A DNA stretch of 14,759 bases from JANYIP01 sp031394045. Its GTDB lineage: Bacteria > Actinomycetota > Actinomycetes > Prado026. The translations under genes were made by a program, and so were the position numbers. Of this stretch, positions 1-6,073 are shown piece after piece. The stretch is from the NCBI GenBank assembly GCA_031394045.1, contig JANMWN010000207.1:1-14759 (forward strand). Direction: 5' to 3'. Under the pieces are notes generated by a model. It ran no database searches and was not told the DNA's origin. It saw nothing but the letters and a program-made list of their open reading frames with translations. The first letter of the stretch is position 1. Every line of letters starts with the position of its first letter.

Positions 1-329
1 TGTTCATCGTGGCGATGGGCGCCGTCACCGTCATCGAGCTGGTCAAGGGGCAGTCGTTCTCGTGCAGCTCGGCCGGCCGTGACTGCGACCAGGGCACCAC
101 GCTGCTGCCCGGCCGCGCACGGACGCACCCGACCTCGCCGACCCCGACGCCGACGCTGACGCTGACGCCCAGCGCGACCACGACGCCGTCGGTGGTGCCG
201 TCGAGCGGCTCGGGCACGCCCTCGCCGACCGGCTCGCCCAGCCCGAGCGTCAGCACCACCGGGTCGCCCTCGCCGTCGGGAACCCCGTCGGGCACCGTCA
301 GCCCCAGCCCGTCTGCGACGACCGGCTAG
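1..329 (+). CDS. C-terminal end of a membrane protein with Pro/Ser/Thr-rich tail (partial, 5' end outside window)
   Basis: The reading frame is open from base 3 and closes with TAG at 327-329, so only the last ~109 codons are present. The visible part begins with a hydrophobic stretch (FIVAMGAVTVIEL) that looks like the end of a transmembrane helix. A short segment with two cysteines follows (SCSSAGRDC), then about 75 residues made almost wholly of Pro, Ser, Thr and Gly. Such a tail after a last membrane helix is typical of an extracytoplasmic, possibly cell-wall-spanning, disordered region; the orientation is inference. I do not recognise the family from this fragment. The GTG at base 9 is internal and unlikely to be the true start. 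The gene converges on the MFS gene at 341 with 11 bases between the stop codons. Confidence 0.6.
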   Translation, partial: FIVAMGAVTVIELVKGQSFSCSSAGRDCDQGTTLLPGRARTHPTSPTPTPTLTLTPSATTTPSVVPSSGSGTPSPTGSPSPSVSTTGSPSPSGTPSGTVSPSPSATTG

Positions 330-330
330 G

Positions 331-351
331 CAGCGCCGGGCTAGGGCGCTG
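331..351. terminator. Possible bidirectional hairpin between convergent genes
   Basis: CAGCGCC (331-337) pairs with GGCGCTG (345-351) around a 7-base loop. It lies just after the stop at 329 and spans the stop of the opposing MFS gene at 341-343. There is no T-tract on either side, so it is only a candidate intrinsic terminator. Confidence 0.3.
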
Positions 352-1528
352 GCGTACGCGTCCAACGGCTGCCTGCGACCGCGGCCAGGGCGGTCAGCAC
401 ACCGCAGACCGCGGTGATCGCGTACGCGTGCGGCGTACCCACCTCGTCCACGAGCCGTCCAGACAGCGCCGCGGAGATGCTGATGCCGAAGGTGATGCCG
501 GTCGTCGCCCAGCTGAGCCCCTCGGTCAGCTGGGCGGTCGGGACCAGCGCCTCGGTCAGCTGGAACAGCGTGATCAGGGTCGGGGAGACGACCAGCCCCG
601 CGCCGAAGGCCAGGATCGCGAGCAGCGCCGGGCTGTGCACGAACGGGAACGCCGCCACGGTGAACGGGACCGCGATCCCGAGCAGCAGCAGCTGGCGTGC
701 GAGCGGGACCTGCGGCGGGCGCGCCCCCCATACGATGCCGGCACAGAGGCTGCCACCGGCATAGAGGGCGAGGATCAGGCCGGCCAGCTCGGGCCGGTGC
801 CGGTCGTTGGCGAACGCCACCGTCACCACCTCGATCGACCCGAACACCCCGCCCAGCATGGTCATCATCACCGTGACTGCGCGTAGCGCCGGCAGCGAGA
901 TCGCCGGCGGGCCATCGGCATGCCGGTCGCCGGCCGGCTCGGGCTCGGTCGACCGCTGGACCAGCAGCAGCGCCGAGCCGACGACGGTCAGCACGACGGT
1001 CGTGAGCACCGCCGGCGGCGCGCCGGCACGCGCGGCCAGCACGGTGACGAAGGGTGGTCCGAAGACGAAGATCACCTCGTCGAGGACCGACTCCAGCGAG
1101 TACGCCGTACGCAGCTCGGGCTGCCCGGCCAGGACCTTCGACCAGCGAGCGCGGACCAGCGAGCTGATGCTCGGGTACGTGGCGCCCGCGACGACGGCCG
1201 CCGGGAAGAGGGTCCAGGAGGGGGCGTGCTCGGTCGCGAGCCAGACCAGCAGCAGGAGGGCCAGGCTGGACGCTGCGACCTGCGGCGGCACCGCTCGGGC
1301 CTGGCCGTACCGGTCGATCAGCCGCGACAGCCGCGGCTGGATCAGCGCGCCGGCGAGGGCGAACGACGCCGACACCGCGCCGGCGAGGCTGTAGCGCCCG
1401 GTCGTCGACGACACGAGCAGCACGATGGCGATGCCGAGCATCGAGATGGGCAGCCTGGCCACGAATGCCGCAGCGGAGAATGCAGGACCTCCGGGGACCC
1501 GCAACAGTGCGGCGTACGGGTTCTGCAC
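341..1528 (-). CDS. MFS family transporter (12-helix type)
   Basis: 395-residue integral membrane protein of the major facilitator superfamily, which moves small solutes across the cytoplasmic membrane, usually coupled to a proton gradient. The chain is hydrophobic throughout, with roughly 12 helices, the usual length for this class. A motif-A-like loop (LSRLIDRYGQ, residues 67-76) lies between helices 2 and 3. A charged loop SLVRARW follows around residue 123, and then a segment with acidic residues near a helix (SLESVLDEVIF, about 144-154). The substrate cannot be read from the sequence. The ATG at 1528 starts MQNPYAALLRVPG; there is no Shine-Dalgarno sequence, but a TANNNT box ends 7 bases upstream, so the mRNA may be leaderless. 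The gene is divergent from hemH across 29 bases. No TetR-type operator is present here, so it is probably unrelated to the catabolic cluster further right. Confidence 0.85.
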   Translation of the reverse strand: MQNPYAALLRVPGGPAFSAAAFVARLPISMLGIAIVLLVSSTTGRYSLAGAVSASFALAGALIQPRLSRLIDRYGQARAVPPQVAASSLALLLLVWLATEHAPSWTLFPAAVVAGATYPSISSLVRARWSKVLAGQPELRTAYSLESVLDEVIFVFGPPFVTVLAARAGAPPAVLTTVVLTVVGSALLLVQRSTEPEPAGDRHADGPPAISLPALRAVTVMMTMLGGVFGSIEVVTVAFANDRHRPELAGLILALYAGGSLCAGIVWGARPPQVPLARQLLLLGIAVPFTVAAFPFVHSPALLAILAFGAGLVVSPTLITLFQLTEALVPTAQLTEGLSWATTGITFGISISAALSGRLVDEVGTPHAYAITAVCGVLTALAAVAGSRWTRTPAP

Positions 1529-1535
1529 GCAGGCG

Positions 1536-1566
1536 AACCTAGCGGGACAATGATGCGGTGACCCAA
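1536..1566 (-). promoter_or_regulatory. Candidate leaderless promoter of the MFS gene
   Basis: On the minus strand, TAGGTT (bases 1541-1536) fits the actinobacterial TANNNT -10 box, with TTGGGT (1566-1561) as a possible -35 box 19 bases upstream. The ATG at 1528 follows the -10 box by 7 bases, the normal distance to a transcription start, so the start codon may be at the 5' end of the mRNA. Confidence 0.4.
1546..1551 (+). promoter_or_regulatory. hemH: Candidate leaderless -10 box of hemH
   Basis: GACAAT keeps the two key bases of a -10 box (A at position 2 and T at position 6) and ends 6 bases before the GTG start of hemH at 1558. A convincing -35 box is not visible. GCGGGA (1543-1547 and around) is only a weak ribosome-binding match, so leaderless initiation is the alternative. 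Confidence 0.3.
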
Positions 1567-2634
1567 TACGACGCGGTGCTGCTCGTCTCCTTCGGTGGAC
1601 CCCAGGGTCCGGCTGATGTGGTGCCCTTCCTCGAGAACGTGACCCGCGGCCGTGGCATCCCCCGGGAGCGGCTCGAGGAGGTCGGTGCCCACTACCAGCT
1701 CTTCGGCGGCATCAGCCCGATCAACGCCCAGAACGCCGCCCTGCTGGACGCCCTGCGCGCGGAGCTGGCCGACCGGGGCCCCGACCTGCCGGTCTACTGG
1801 GGCAACCGCAACTGGGACCCGTACCTCGTCGATGCCGTCACCGCGATGCGTGCCGACGGCATCGGCCGGGCGCTGGCCTTCGTGACGGCGGCGTACTCCT
1901 CGTACTCGGGCTGCCGGCAGTACCGCGAGAACCTCTTCGATGCCTGTGCCCCCGTCGAGGGTGCCCCGAAGATCGACAAGGTCCGCGCCTACTTCGACCA
2001 CCCGGGCTTCGTCGACCCGTTCGTGGACACCACGATCGAGGCGCTGACGACGCTTCCAGGGCACACCGCTGACGGTGCTCGACTCGTGTTCACCACCCAC
2101 TCGGTGCCGACCGCCCAGGCCGATGCCAGCGGACGGCTCGAGGCTCCCGGCGGAGCGTACGTCGCGCAGCACCTCGAGACGGCCCGGCTGGTCGCGGCCC
2201 GGGTGGCGCAGGAGACCGGGCGCGAGCGCGGGTGGGACCTCGTCTACCAGTCGCGGTCGGGGCCGCCGACCCAGCCGTGGCTCGAGCCCGACGTGTCAGA
2301 CCATCTCGAATCCCTTGCTGCGCAAGGAGTTCCGGCTGCGGTGCTCGTACCCATCGGGTTCGTCTCGGACCACATGGAGGTCGTCTACGACCTAGACGTC
2401 CTGGCCCGCGAGACGGCAGACCGGCTGGGGTTCCCCCTCGCCAGGGCCGCGACGCCCGGCACCGACCCGCGGTTCGTGTCCATGGCCGCCGACCTCGTGC
2501 GCGAGCGGCTCGACGACCGGGCGCCCGGGGAGCGGGCGGCACTGAGCCCGCTCGGTCCATGGCGCGACGTCTGCCTGGCCGGGTGCTGCCCGAACCCCCG
2601 TGGCGCACGTCCGGCCGTCGCGGGCTCCGACTGA
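1558..2634 (+). CDS. hemH: Ferrochelatase (probably coproporphyrin III ferrochelatase)
   Basis: 358-residue cytoplasmic enzyme that inserts ferrous iron into a porphyrin late in haem synthesis. Actinobacterial members are known to act on coproporphyrin III (cpfC function). The family start VLLVSFGGPQGP is at residues 8-19 and YQLFGGISPIN at 46-56. The catalytic histidine is H181 in FTTHSVP, and the second active-site motif is FVSDHMEVVYDLD with E274. A cysteine cluster near the C terminus (C339, C343, C344) with upstream cysteines C119 and C130 is consistent with the [2Fe-2S] cluster known in actinobacterial ferrochelatases; which four bind is not settled by sequence alone. The GTG start at 1558 gives the family-standard N terminus. 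The stop overlaps the next gene's start (TGATG at 2632-2636), so the two are translationally coupled. Confidence 0.95.
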   Translation: MTQYDAVLLVSFGGPQGPADVVPFLENVTRGRGIPRERLEEVGAHYQLFGGISPINAQNAALLDALRAELADRGPDLPVYWGNRNWDPYLVDAVTAMRADGIGRALAFVTAAYSSYSGCRQYRENLFDACAPVEGAPKIDKVRAYFDHPGFVDPFVDTTIEALTTLPGHTADGARLVFTTHSVPTAQADASGRLEAPGGAYVAQHLETARLVAARVAQETGRERGWDLVYQSRSGPPTQPWLEPDVSDHLESLAAQGVPAAVLVPIGFVSDHMEVVYDLDVLARETADRLGFPLARAATPGTDPRFVSMAADLVRERLDDRAPGERAALSPLGPWRDVCLAGCCPNPRGARPAVAGSD

Positions 2635-3428
2635 TGGGGACCGACCTCTCGGCGTTGCTCGCGCTTGCGCTCGACGTGGCCACCGAGACCGCGCGGATGC
2701 TGGTCGACGAACGACCGACCGAGCTGGAGTTCGGGACCAAGTCGACCCTGACCGACGTCGTCACCGTGATGGACACCAGGGCGGAGCGGCTGCTGGTCGA
2801 CCGGATCACCGCGGCGCGGCCCCTCGACGGGTTCCTCGGCGAGGAGGGCGCGTCGGTCGACGGCACGTCGGGCGTGCGCTGGGTCATCGACCCGATCGAC
2901 GGCACGGTCAACTACCTCTACCGGCTGCCCGGGTGGTCGGTGAGCGTCGCTGCGGAGGTCGACGGCGAGGTGCAGGTCGGGGTCGTGGTCGTGCCGACGT
3001 ACGGCGAGACGTTCGCGGCTGTTCGAGGTCGGGGCGCGACGTGCGGCGGTGTCCCTATCCGGGTCTCGCGGCAGGCGGTGCTCGCACAGTCCCTGCTGGG
3101 TACGGGTTTCGGCTACGACGCGGGCCGCCGGACCCGGCAGGGGGCGATCCTCGCGGCGGTGCTGCCGCAAGTGCGCGACGTACGCCGGGTGGGGGCCGCC
3201 TCGGTGGACCTGTGCTCCGTGGCGTGCGGCCGGCTGGACGCGTACTACGAGCGTGGCCTGGCGCCGTGGGACCTCGCGGCCGGTGGGCTGATCGCCCGTG
3301 AAGCCGGTGCCAAGGTCGAGGGACTCGGCGGGGCGCCCGCGTCCGGCGACCTCGTGATCGCCGCCGGGCCCGCGGTCTTCGACGCCCTGCACGCATTCCT
3401 CGCGCCGCTGCGCCCCGACCGCGACTGA
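2634..3428 (+). CDS. Inositol monophosphatase family phosphatase
   Basis: 264-residue Mg2+-dependent phosphatase of the IMPase/FIG superfamily, a normal length. The metal-binding motifs are all visible: FLGEEG (residues 67-72, with E70/E71), WVIDPIDGTVNY (83-94, with D86 and D89) and APWDLAAGGLI (210-220, with D213). The residue preceding the active site, K36, sits in FGTKSTLTDVVT. Substrates in this family include inositol-1-phosphate, histidinol phosphate, PAP and other sugar phosphates, and the sequence does not decide between them. The ATG at 2634 is chosen because it overlaps the hemH stop as TGATG; the frame is open far upstream but that part is antisense-like shadow of hemH. The gene is likely co-transcribed with hemH. 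It ends 14 bases before the -35 box of the next unit's promoter. Confidence 0.9.
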   Translation: MGTDLSALLALALDVATETARMLVDERPTELEFGTKSTLTDVVTVMDTRAERLLVDRITAARPLDGFLGEEGASVDGTSGVRWVIDPIDGTVNYLYRLPGWSVSVAAEVDGEVQVGVVVVPTYGETFAAVRGRGATCGGVPIRVSRQAVLAQSLLGTGFGYDAGRRTRQGAILAAVLPQVRDVRRVGAASVDLCSVACGRLDAYYERGLAPWDLAAGGLIAREAGAKVEGLGGAPASGDLVIAAGPAVFDALHAFLAPLRPDRD

Positions 3429-3442
3429 ACGGGCGCAGGTGC

Positions 3443-3472
3443 TGGACGCGGGGGATGGGCAGCAGATAAACT
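3443..3472 (+). promoter_or_regulatory. Promoter of the Rieske oxygenase gene
   Basis: TGGACG (3443-3448, 4 of 6 matches to TTGACA) and TAAACT (3467-3472, a TANNNT -10 box) are separated by 18 bases. Transcription would start near 3479, in the middle of the palindromic operator that begins at 3472, an arrangement suited to repression. Confidence 0.5.
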
Positions 3473-3489
3473 GACTGTTCGTTCAGACA
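3472..3489. promoter_or_regulatory. Operator O1 (degenerate copy of the TetR-type palindrome)
   Basis: TGACTGTTCGTTCAGACA differs from the operator core at 5974-5991 at four positions (TT for AA in the left half, A for T and A for T in the right half) but keeps the TGACTG and CGTTCAG blocks and the centre. It overlaps the end of the -10 box and the predicted start of transcription of the Rieske gene. The assignment rests on similarity to the two perfect copies. Confidence 0.6.
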
Positions 3490-3499
3490 GGAGCCCGAG

Positions 3500-4678
3500 A
3501 TGCCCGCCCCCATCAGCCCTACCGCCCTGGCCAAGGTCCTGCTGCCCTTCGGGGAGAGCCGCCTGCTGCCCCGGGAGGCCTACACCGACCAGGCCGTCTT
3601 CGACTGGGAGCAGGAGCACTTCCTGCGCAAGCGCTGGGTCTGCGTCGGCCGCAGCGAGGACCTGCCGGCCTCCGGCGACCAGCGCGCGGTCAGTGTCGGC
3701 AAGGACAGCGTGCTGCTGGTCCGCGGCGACGACGGGACCCTGCGCGCCTTCGCCAACGCCTGCCGGCACCGCGGGCACGAACTGCTGCCGTGCGACGGCG
3801 CCGCCAAGGGCCGCGCAATCGTCTGCCCGTACCACGCATGGACGTACGCCCTGGACGGCACGCTGATCGCCGCCCCGAACTTCCGCGACGTGCCGTCCTT
3901 CGACGCCACCGAGTTCCCGCTCATGGGCGTACCCACGCAGGAGTGGCACGGGTACATCTTCCTGAACGCCTCCGGCGACGCCGGTCCGCTCGAGGACCAG
4001 CTGGGCGCCCTCGACGAGGTGGTCGGCAGCTACGACATGGCGAGCCTGGTCACGCTCGCCCGGCACGAGTACGTGGTCGACTCGAACTGGAAGGTGCTGT
4101 CCGAGAACTACAACGAGTGCTACCACTGCCCGACCATCCACCCCGAGCTGTGCGCGGTAAGCCCGCCGGACAGCGGCGGCGACTACGACGGCGCCGGTGC
4201 GTGGGTCGGCGGCTGGATGGACCTGATGGACGGCGGCCAGACGATGTCGCTCAGCGGCGCCAGCGAGGGCGTGGTCATCGAGGGGCTGCCGGCCGAGCTC
4301 GGCCACACGGTCGGCTACGTCGACGTCTTTCCGAACCTGCTGATCAGCGTGCACCCCGACTACGTCATGTCGCACCGGCTGACGCCGCTGTCCGCGACGG
4401 CCACCCGCATCGAGTGCACGTGGGCGTTCCCGAGGTCCGTCGCCGAGCGCCCGGGCTTCGACCCCTCGTACGCCGTGGACTTCTGGGACATCACCAACCG
4501 GCAGGACTGGGGCGCGTGCGAGTCGGTGCAGCGTGGCCTGGCCTCACCGACCTGGGTACCCGGCCCGATCGCACCGATGGAGTCGACCGTCTACCGGCTC
4601 GAGACGCTGTTCGCGCACGGTTACCTCGACCACCCCCTGGTGCCCAACTCCTCAGGCCTGACCCTCCACACCCAGTAG
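3500..4678 (+). CDS. Rieske non-haem iron oxygenase, alpha subunit (quaternary-ammonium type)
   Basis: 392-residue oxygenase that would use O2 and electrons from a reductase to hydroxylate its substrate, often leading to N-demethylation. The Rieske [2Fe-2S] ligands are C88 and H90 in CRHRGH and C109 and H112 in CPYHAW. The mononuclear iron site is in ENYNECYHCPTIHPEL (202-217), with H209 and H214 and a later acid, probably D330 in FWDITNRQDW. The bridging position that is Asp in naphthalene dioxygenase is Glu here (E206), with the same spacing as E205/H208/H213 of carnitine monooxygenase CntA. This pattern and the overall motif resemble choline, glycine betaine, carnitine and stachydrine oxygenases; the substrate itself is unknown. 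CAGGAG lies 6-7 bases before the ATG at 3500. A reductase gene is not adjacent. Expression is probably repressed through O1. Confidence 0.9.
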   Translation: MPAPISPTALAKVLLPFGESRLLPREAYTDQAVFDWEQEHFLRKRWVCVGRSEDLPASGDQRAVSVGKDSVLLVRGDDGTLRAFANACRHRGHELLPCDGAAKGRAIVCPYHAWTYALDGTLIAAPNFRDVPSFDATEFPLMGVPTQEWHGYIFLNASGDAGPLEDQLGALDEVVGSYDMASLVTLARHEYVVDSNWKVLSENYNECYHCPTIHPELCAVSPPDSGGDYDGAGAWVGGWMDLMDGGQTMSLSGASEGVVIEGLPAELGHTVGYVDVFPNLLISVHPDYVMSHRLTPLSATATRIECTWAFPRSVAERPGFDPSYAVDFWDITNRQDWGACESVQRGLASPTWVPGPIAPMESTVYRLETLFAHGYLDHPLVPNSSGLTLHTQ

Positions 4679-4690
4679 CCTCCGTACCGA

Positions 4691-4751
4691 GTCGATCTTG
4701 AGAGATCACTGGGCGACACGCCGTACGGCCCAGTGATCTCTCAAGATCGAC
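4691..4751. terminator. Long perfect hairpin, likely bidirectional terminator
   Basis: Two 24-base arms (4691-4714 and 4728-4751) are exact reverse complements around a 13-base loop. The stem starts 12 bases after the Rieske stop and 13 bases after the stop of the opposing acyl-CoA dehydrogenase gene, so it is almost symmetric between two convergent genes. There is no clear T-tract. The arms are much less GC-rich than the surroundings, and each contains its own small palindrome (GATCTTGAGAGATC in the left arm). A mobile or repetitive palindromic element is an alternative. Confidence 0.7.
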
Positions 4752-4764
4752 AGCGAAATCCGAG

Positions 4765-5940
4765 CTACTGGGCGCTGACGAGGGGGCGTACGCCGCGCTT
4801 GCCGAGCTGCGCCGCGATGATGCCGCGCTGGATCTCGGAGGTGCCCTCCCAGATCCGCTCGACCCGCAGCTCGCGGAAGAACCGCTCCGCGACGTTCTCG
4901 CGCATGTAGCCGCGCCCGCCGAAGATCTGCACCGAGCGGTCGGCGACCCGGCCGGCCATCTCCGAGACATACAGCTTGATCATCGAGCACTGTGCGTGCT
5001 GCACCTTCAGGTCGGTCCCGGCGTCGATGCCGCGAGCGGTCTCGTACGTCATCGCCCGCGCGGCGAACAGCTCGGTCACCGAGTCGGCCAGCATGGCCTG
5101 GATCGCCTGCATCTCGATCAGCGGCCGGCCCTGGATGATCCGCTCCTTGGCGAACGCGGTGGCCTCCTCGACCAGTCGCTCCGCCGCCCCCAGACAGCGC
5201 GCGGCGATCATCAGCCGCTCGTACCGGAACCATTCGTACGCAAAGCCCATCCCGCCGCCCTCGGCACCGACCAGCTGGTCGGCCGACACGCGTACGTCCT
5301 CGAACGCCACGATCGGGTGGTGGTGCGCGAACGTGTGCGTGTACGCGGGCGTACGCACGACGCTGACGCCCGGCGAAGGCAGGTCCAGGACGAACATCGC
5401 GTGCTCGCCGGCGTGCGGGCCCTCCGTCAGCTTGGCCTGGAAGAAGCAGTACTGCGAGTCGTTGTACGACGTCACGTGCCACTTGACGCCGTTGAGGACG
5501 TACTCGTCCCCGTCGCGCCGCGCCGTGGCCTCGATGGCGTCGACGTCCGAGCCGGCGCCCTCCTCGGTGATCGCGTAGCACTCGCGCGTGCTGCCATCCA
5601 GGCTCGGCTTCAGCCACCGGTCCAGCTGGGCCTGGGTCGCGACCTTGGTGAACCACAGGGCCGGGGTGTGGATGACCCAGCCGAGCGCGTTGGTGCACCG
5701 GCCGCCCTGCTCCTGGACCAGTACCTGCTGCAGGAACGTGAACCCCTGGCCGCCGTGCTCCTTGGGGATGTTGTTCGACGCGAGCCCCAGCTCGTTCACC
5801 CGGCGGCGCTGCTCGGCGACGAGCTCCTCGGGCAGCTCGCCGTGGTTGAGCTCGGCCGCCACCTCGTGCGGGATCAGCTCGTCGGCGAACGCGCGGGCTC
5901 TGGCCTGGATGTCCAGGTCCTCCGACGACAACCCATACAT
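4765..5940 (-). CDS. Acyl-CoA dehydrogenase family protein
   Basis: 391-residue FAD enzyme of the acyl-CoA dehydrogenase family, which introduces a 2,3 double bond into an acyl-CoA and passes electrons to ETF. Seen in order: an N-terminal helical domain; the FAD/substrate motif AITEEGAGSD (residues 123-132), with E instead of P at the position usual in TEPGAGSD; the beta domain; YERLMIAAR (240-248); QIFGGRGYMREN (338-349); and the catalytic-base motif IWEGTSEIQRG (363-373), with E365 at the position of Glu376 of medium-chain enzymes. Substrate chain length cannot be read; short branched acyl-CoAs or a CaiA-type betainyl-CoA are possible. GAAGGAG sits 8 bases before the ATG at 5940. The gene is divergent from the FAD oxidoreductase, and operator O2 lies in its promoter. 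Confidence 0.92.
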   Translation of the reverse strand: MYGLSSEDLDIQARARAFADELIPHEVAAELNHGELPEELVAEQRRRVNELGLASNNIPKEHGGQGFTFLQQVLVQEQGGRCTNALGWVIHTPALWFTKVATQAQLDRWLKPSLDGSTRECYAITEEGAGSDVDAIEATARRDGDEYVLNGVKWHVTSYNDSQYCFFQAKLTEGPHAGEHAMFVLDLPSPGVSVVRTPAYTHTFAHHHPIVAFEDVRVSADQLVGAEGGGMGFAYEWFRYERLMIAARCLGAAERLVEEATAFAKERIIQGRPLIEMQAIQAMLADSVTELFAARAMTYETARGIDAGTDLKVQHAQCSMIKLYVSEMAGRVADRSVQIFGGRGYMRENVAERFFRELRVERIWEGTSEIQRGIIAAQLGKRGVRPLVSAQ

Positions 5941-5972
5941 GGGACGTGCTCCTTCGCTGCCGGCCTGGGAGA

Positions 5973-5992
5973 TTGACTGAACGTTCAGTCTA
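5973..5992. promoter_or_regulatory. Operator O2 (TetR-type palindrome)
   Basis: TTGACTGAACGTTCAGTCTA contains the perfect 16-base palindrome GACTGAACGTTCAGTC (5975-5990). The same 20 bases occur again at 13653-13672 next to the TetR gene. The site lies between the divergent acyl-CoA dehydrogenase and FAD oxidoreductase genes, so one site can govern both. Confidence 0.8.
5987..5992 (-). promoter_or_regulatory. -10 box of the acyl-CoA dehydrogenase gene inside O2
   Basis: On the minus strand, TAGACT (5992-5987) fits TANNNT and is part of the operator. Transcription would start near 5980, within the palindrome. The best -35 candidate, TTGCAG (6013-6008), gives a short 15-base spacer, so the -35 box is uncertain. 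The identical TAGACT is in O3 in the same orientation. Confidence 0.45.
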
Positions 5993-6073
5993 TGCCACGG
6001 TCAGGGTCTGCAACCAGTACTTGCCGGCGGTTTCGAAGCGGGTTCGGGAGCGGCTGGCATCGAGAGGACGAGT

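Larger units (their letters stand above)
5973..6001 (+). promoter_or_regulatory. Candidate promoter of the FAD oxidoreductase/gcvT-like pair
   Basis: TTGACT (5973-5978, 5 of 6 matches to TTGACA) is the left edge of operator O2. CACGGT (5996-6001) lies 17 bases further and keeps the key A and T of a -10 box. Repressor on O2 would cover the -35 box and most of the spacer. Confidence 0.4.

Noticed and set aside
2232..2633. A longer, upstream-extended phosphatase starting inside hemH
   Set aside because: The extension is Arg/Pro-rich shadow sequence; the ATG at 2634 overlapping the hemH stop gives the standard family N terminus.
341..3428. Membership of the MFS gene, hemH and phosphatase in the TetR regulon
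   Set aside because: No copy of the palindrome is present upstream of them, and their functions are housekeeping.
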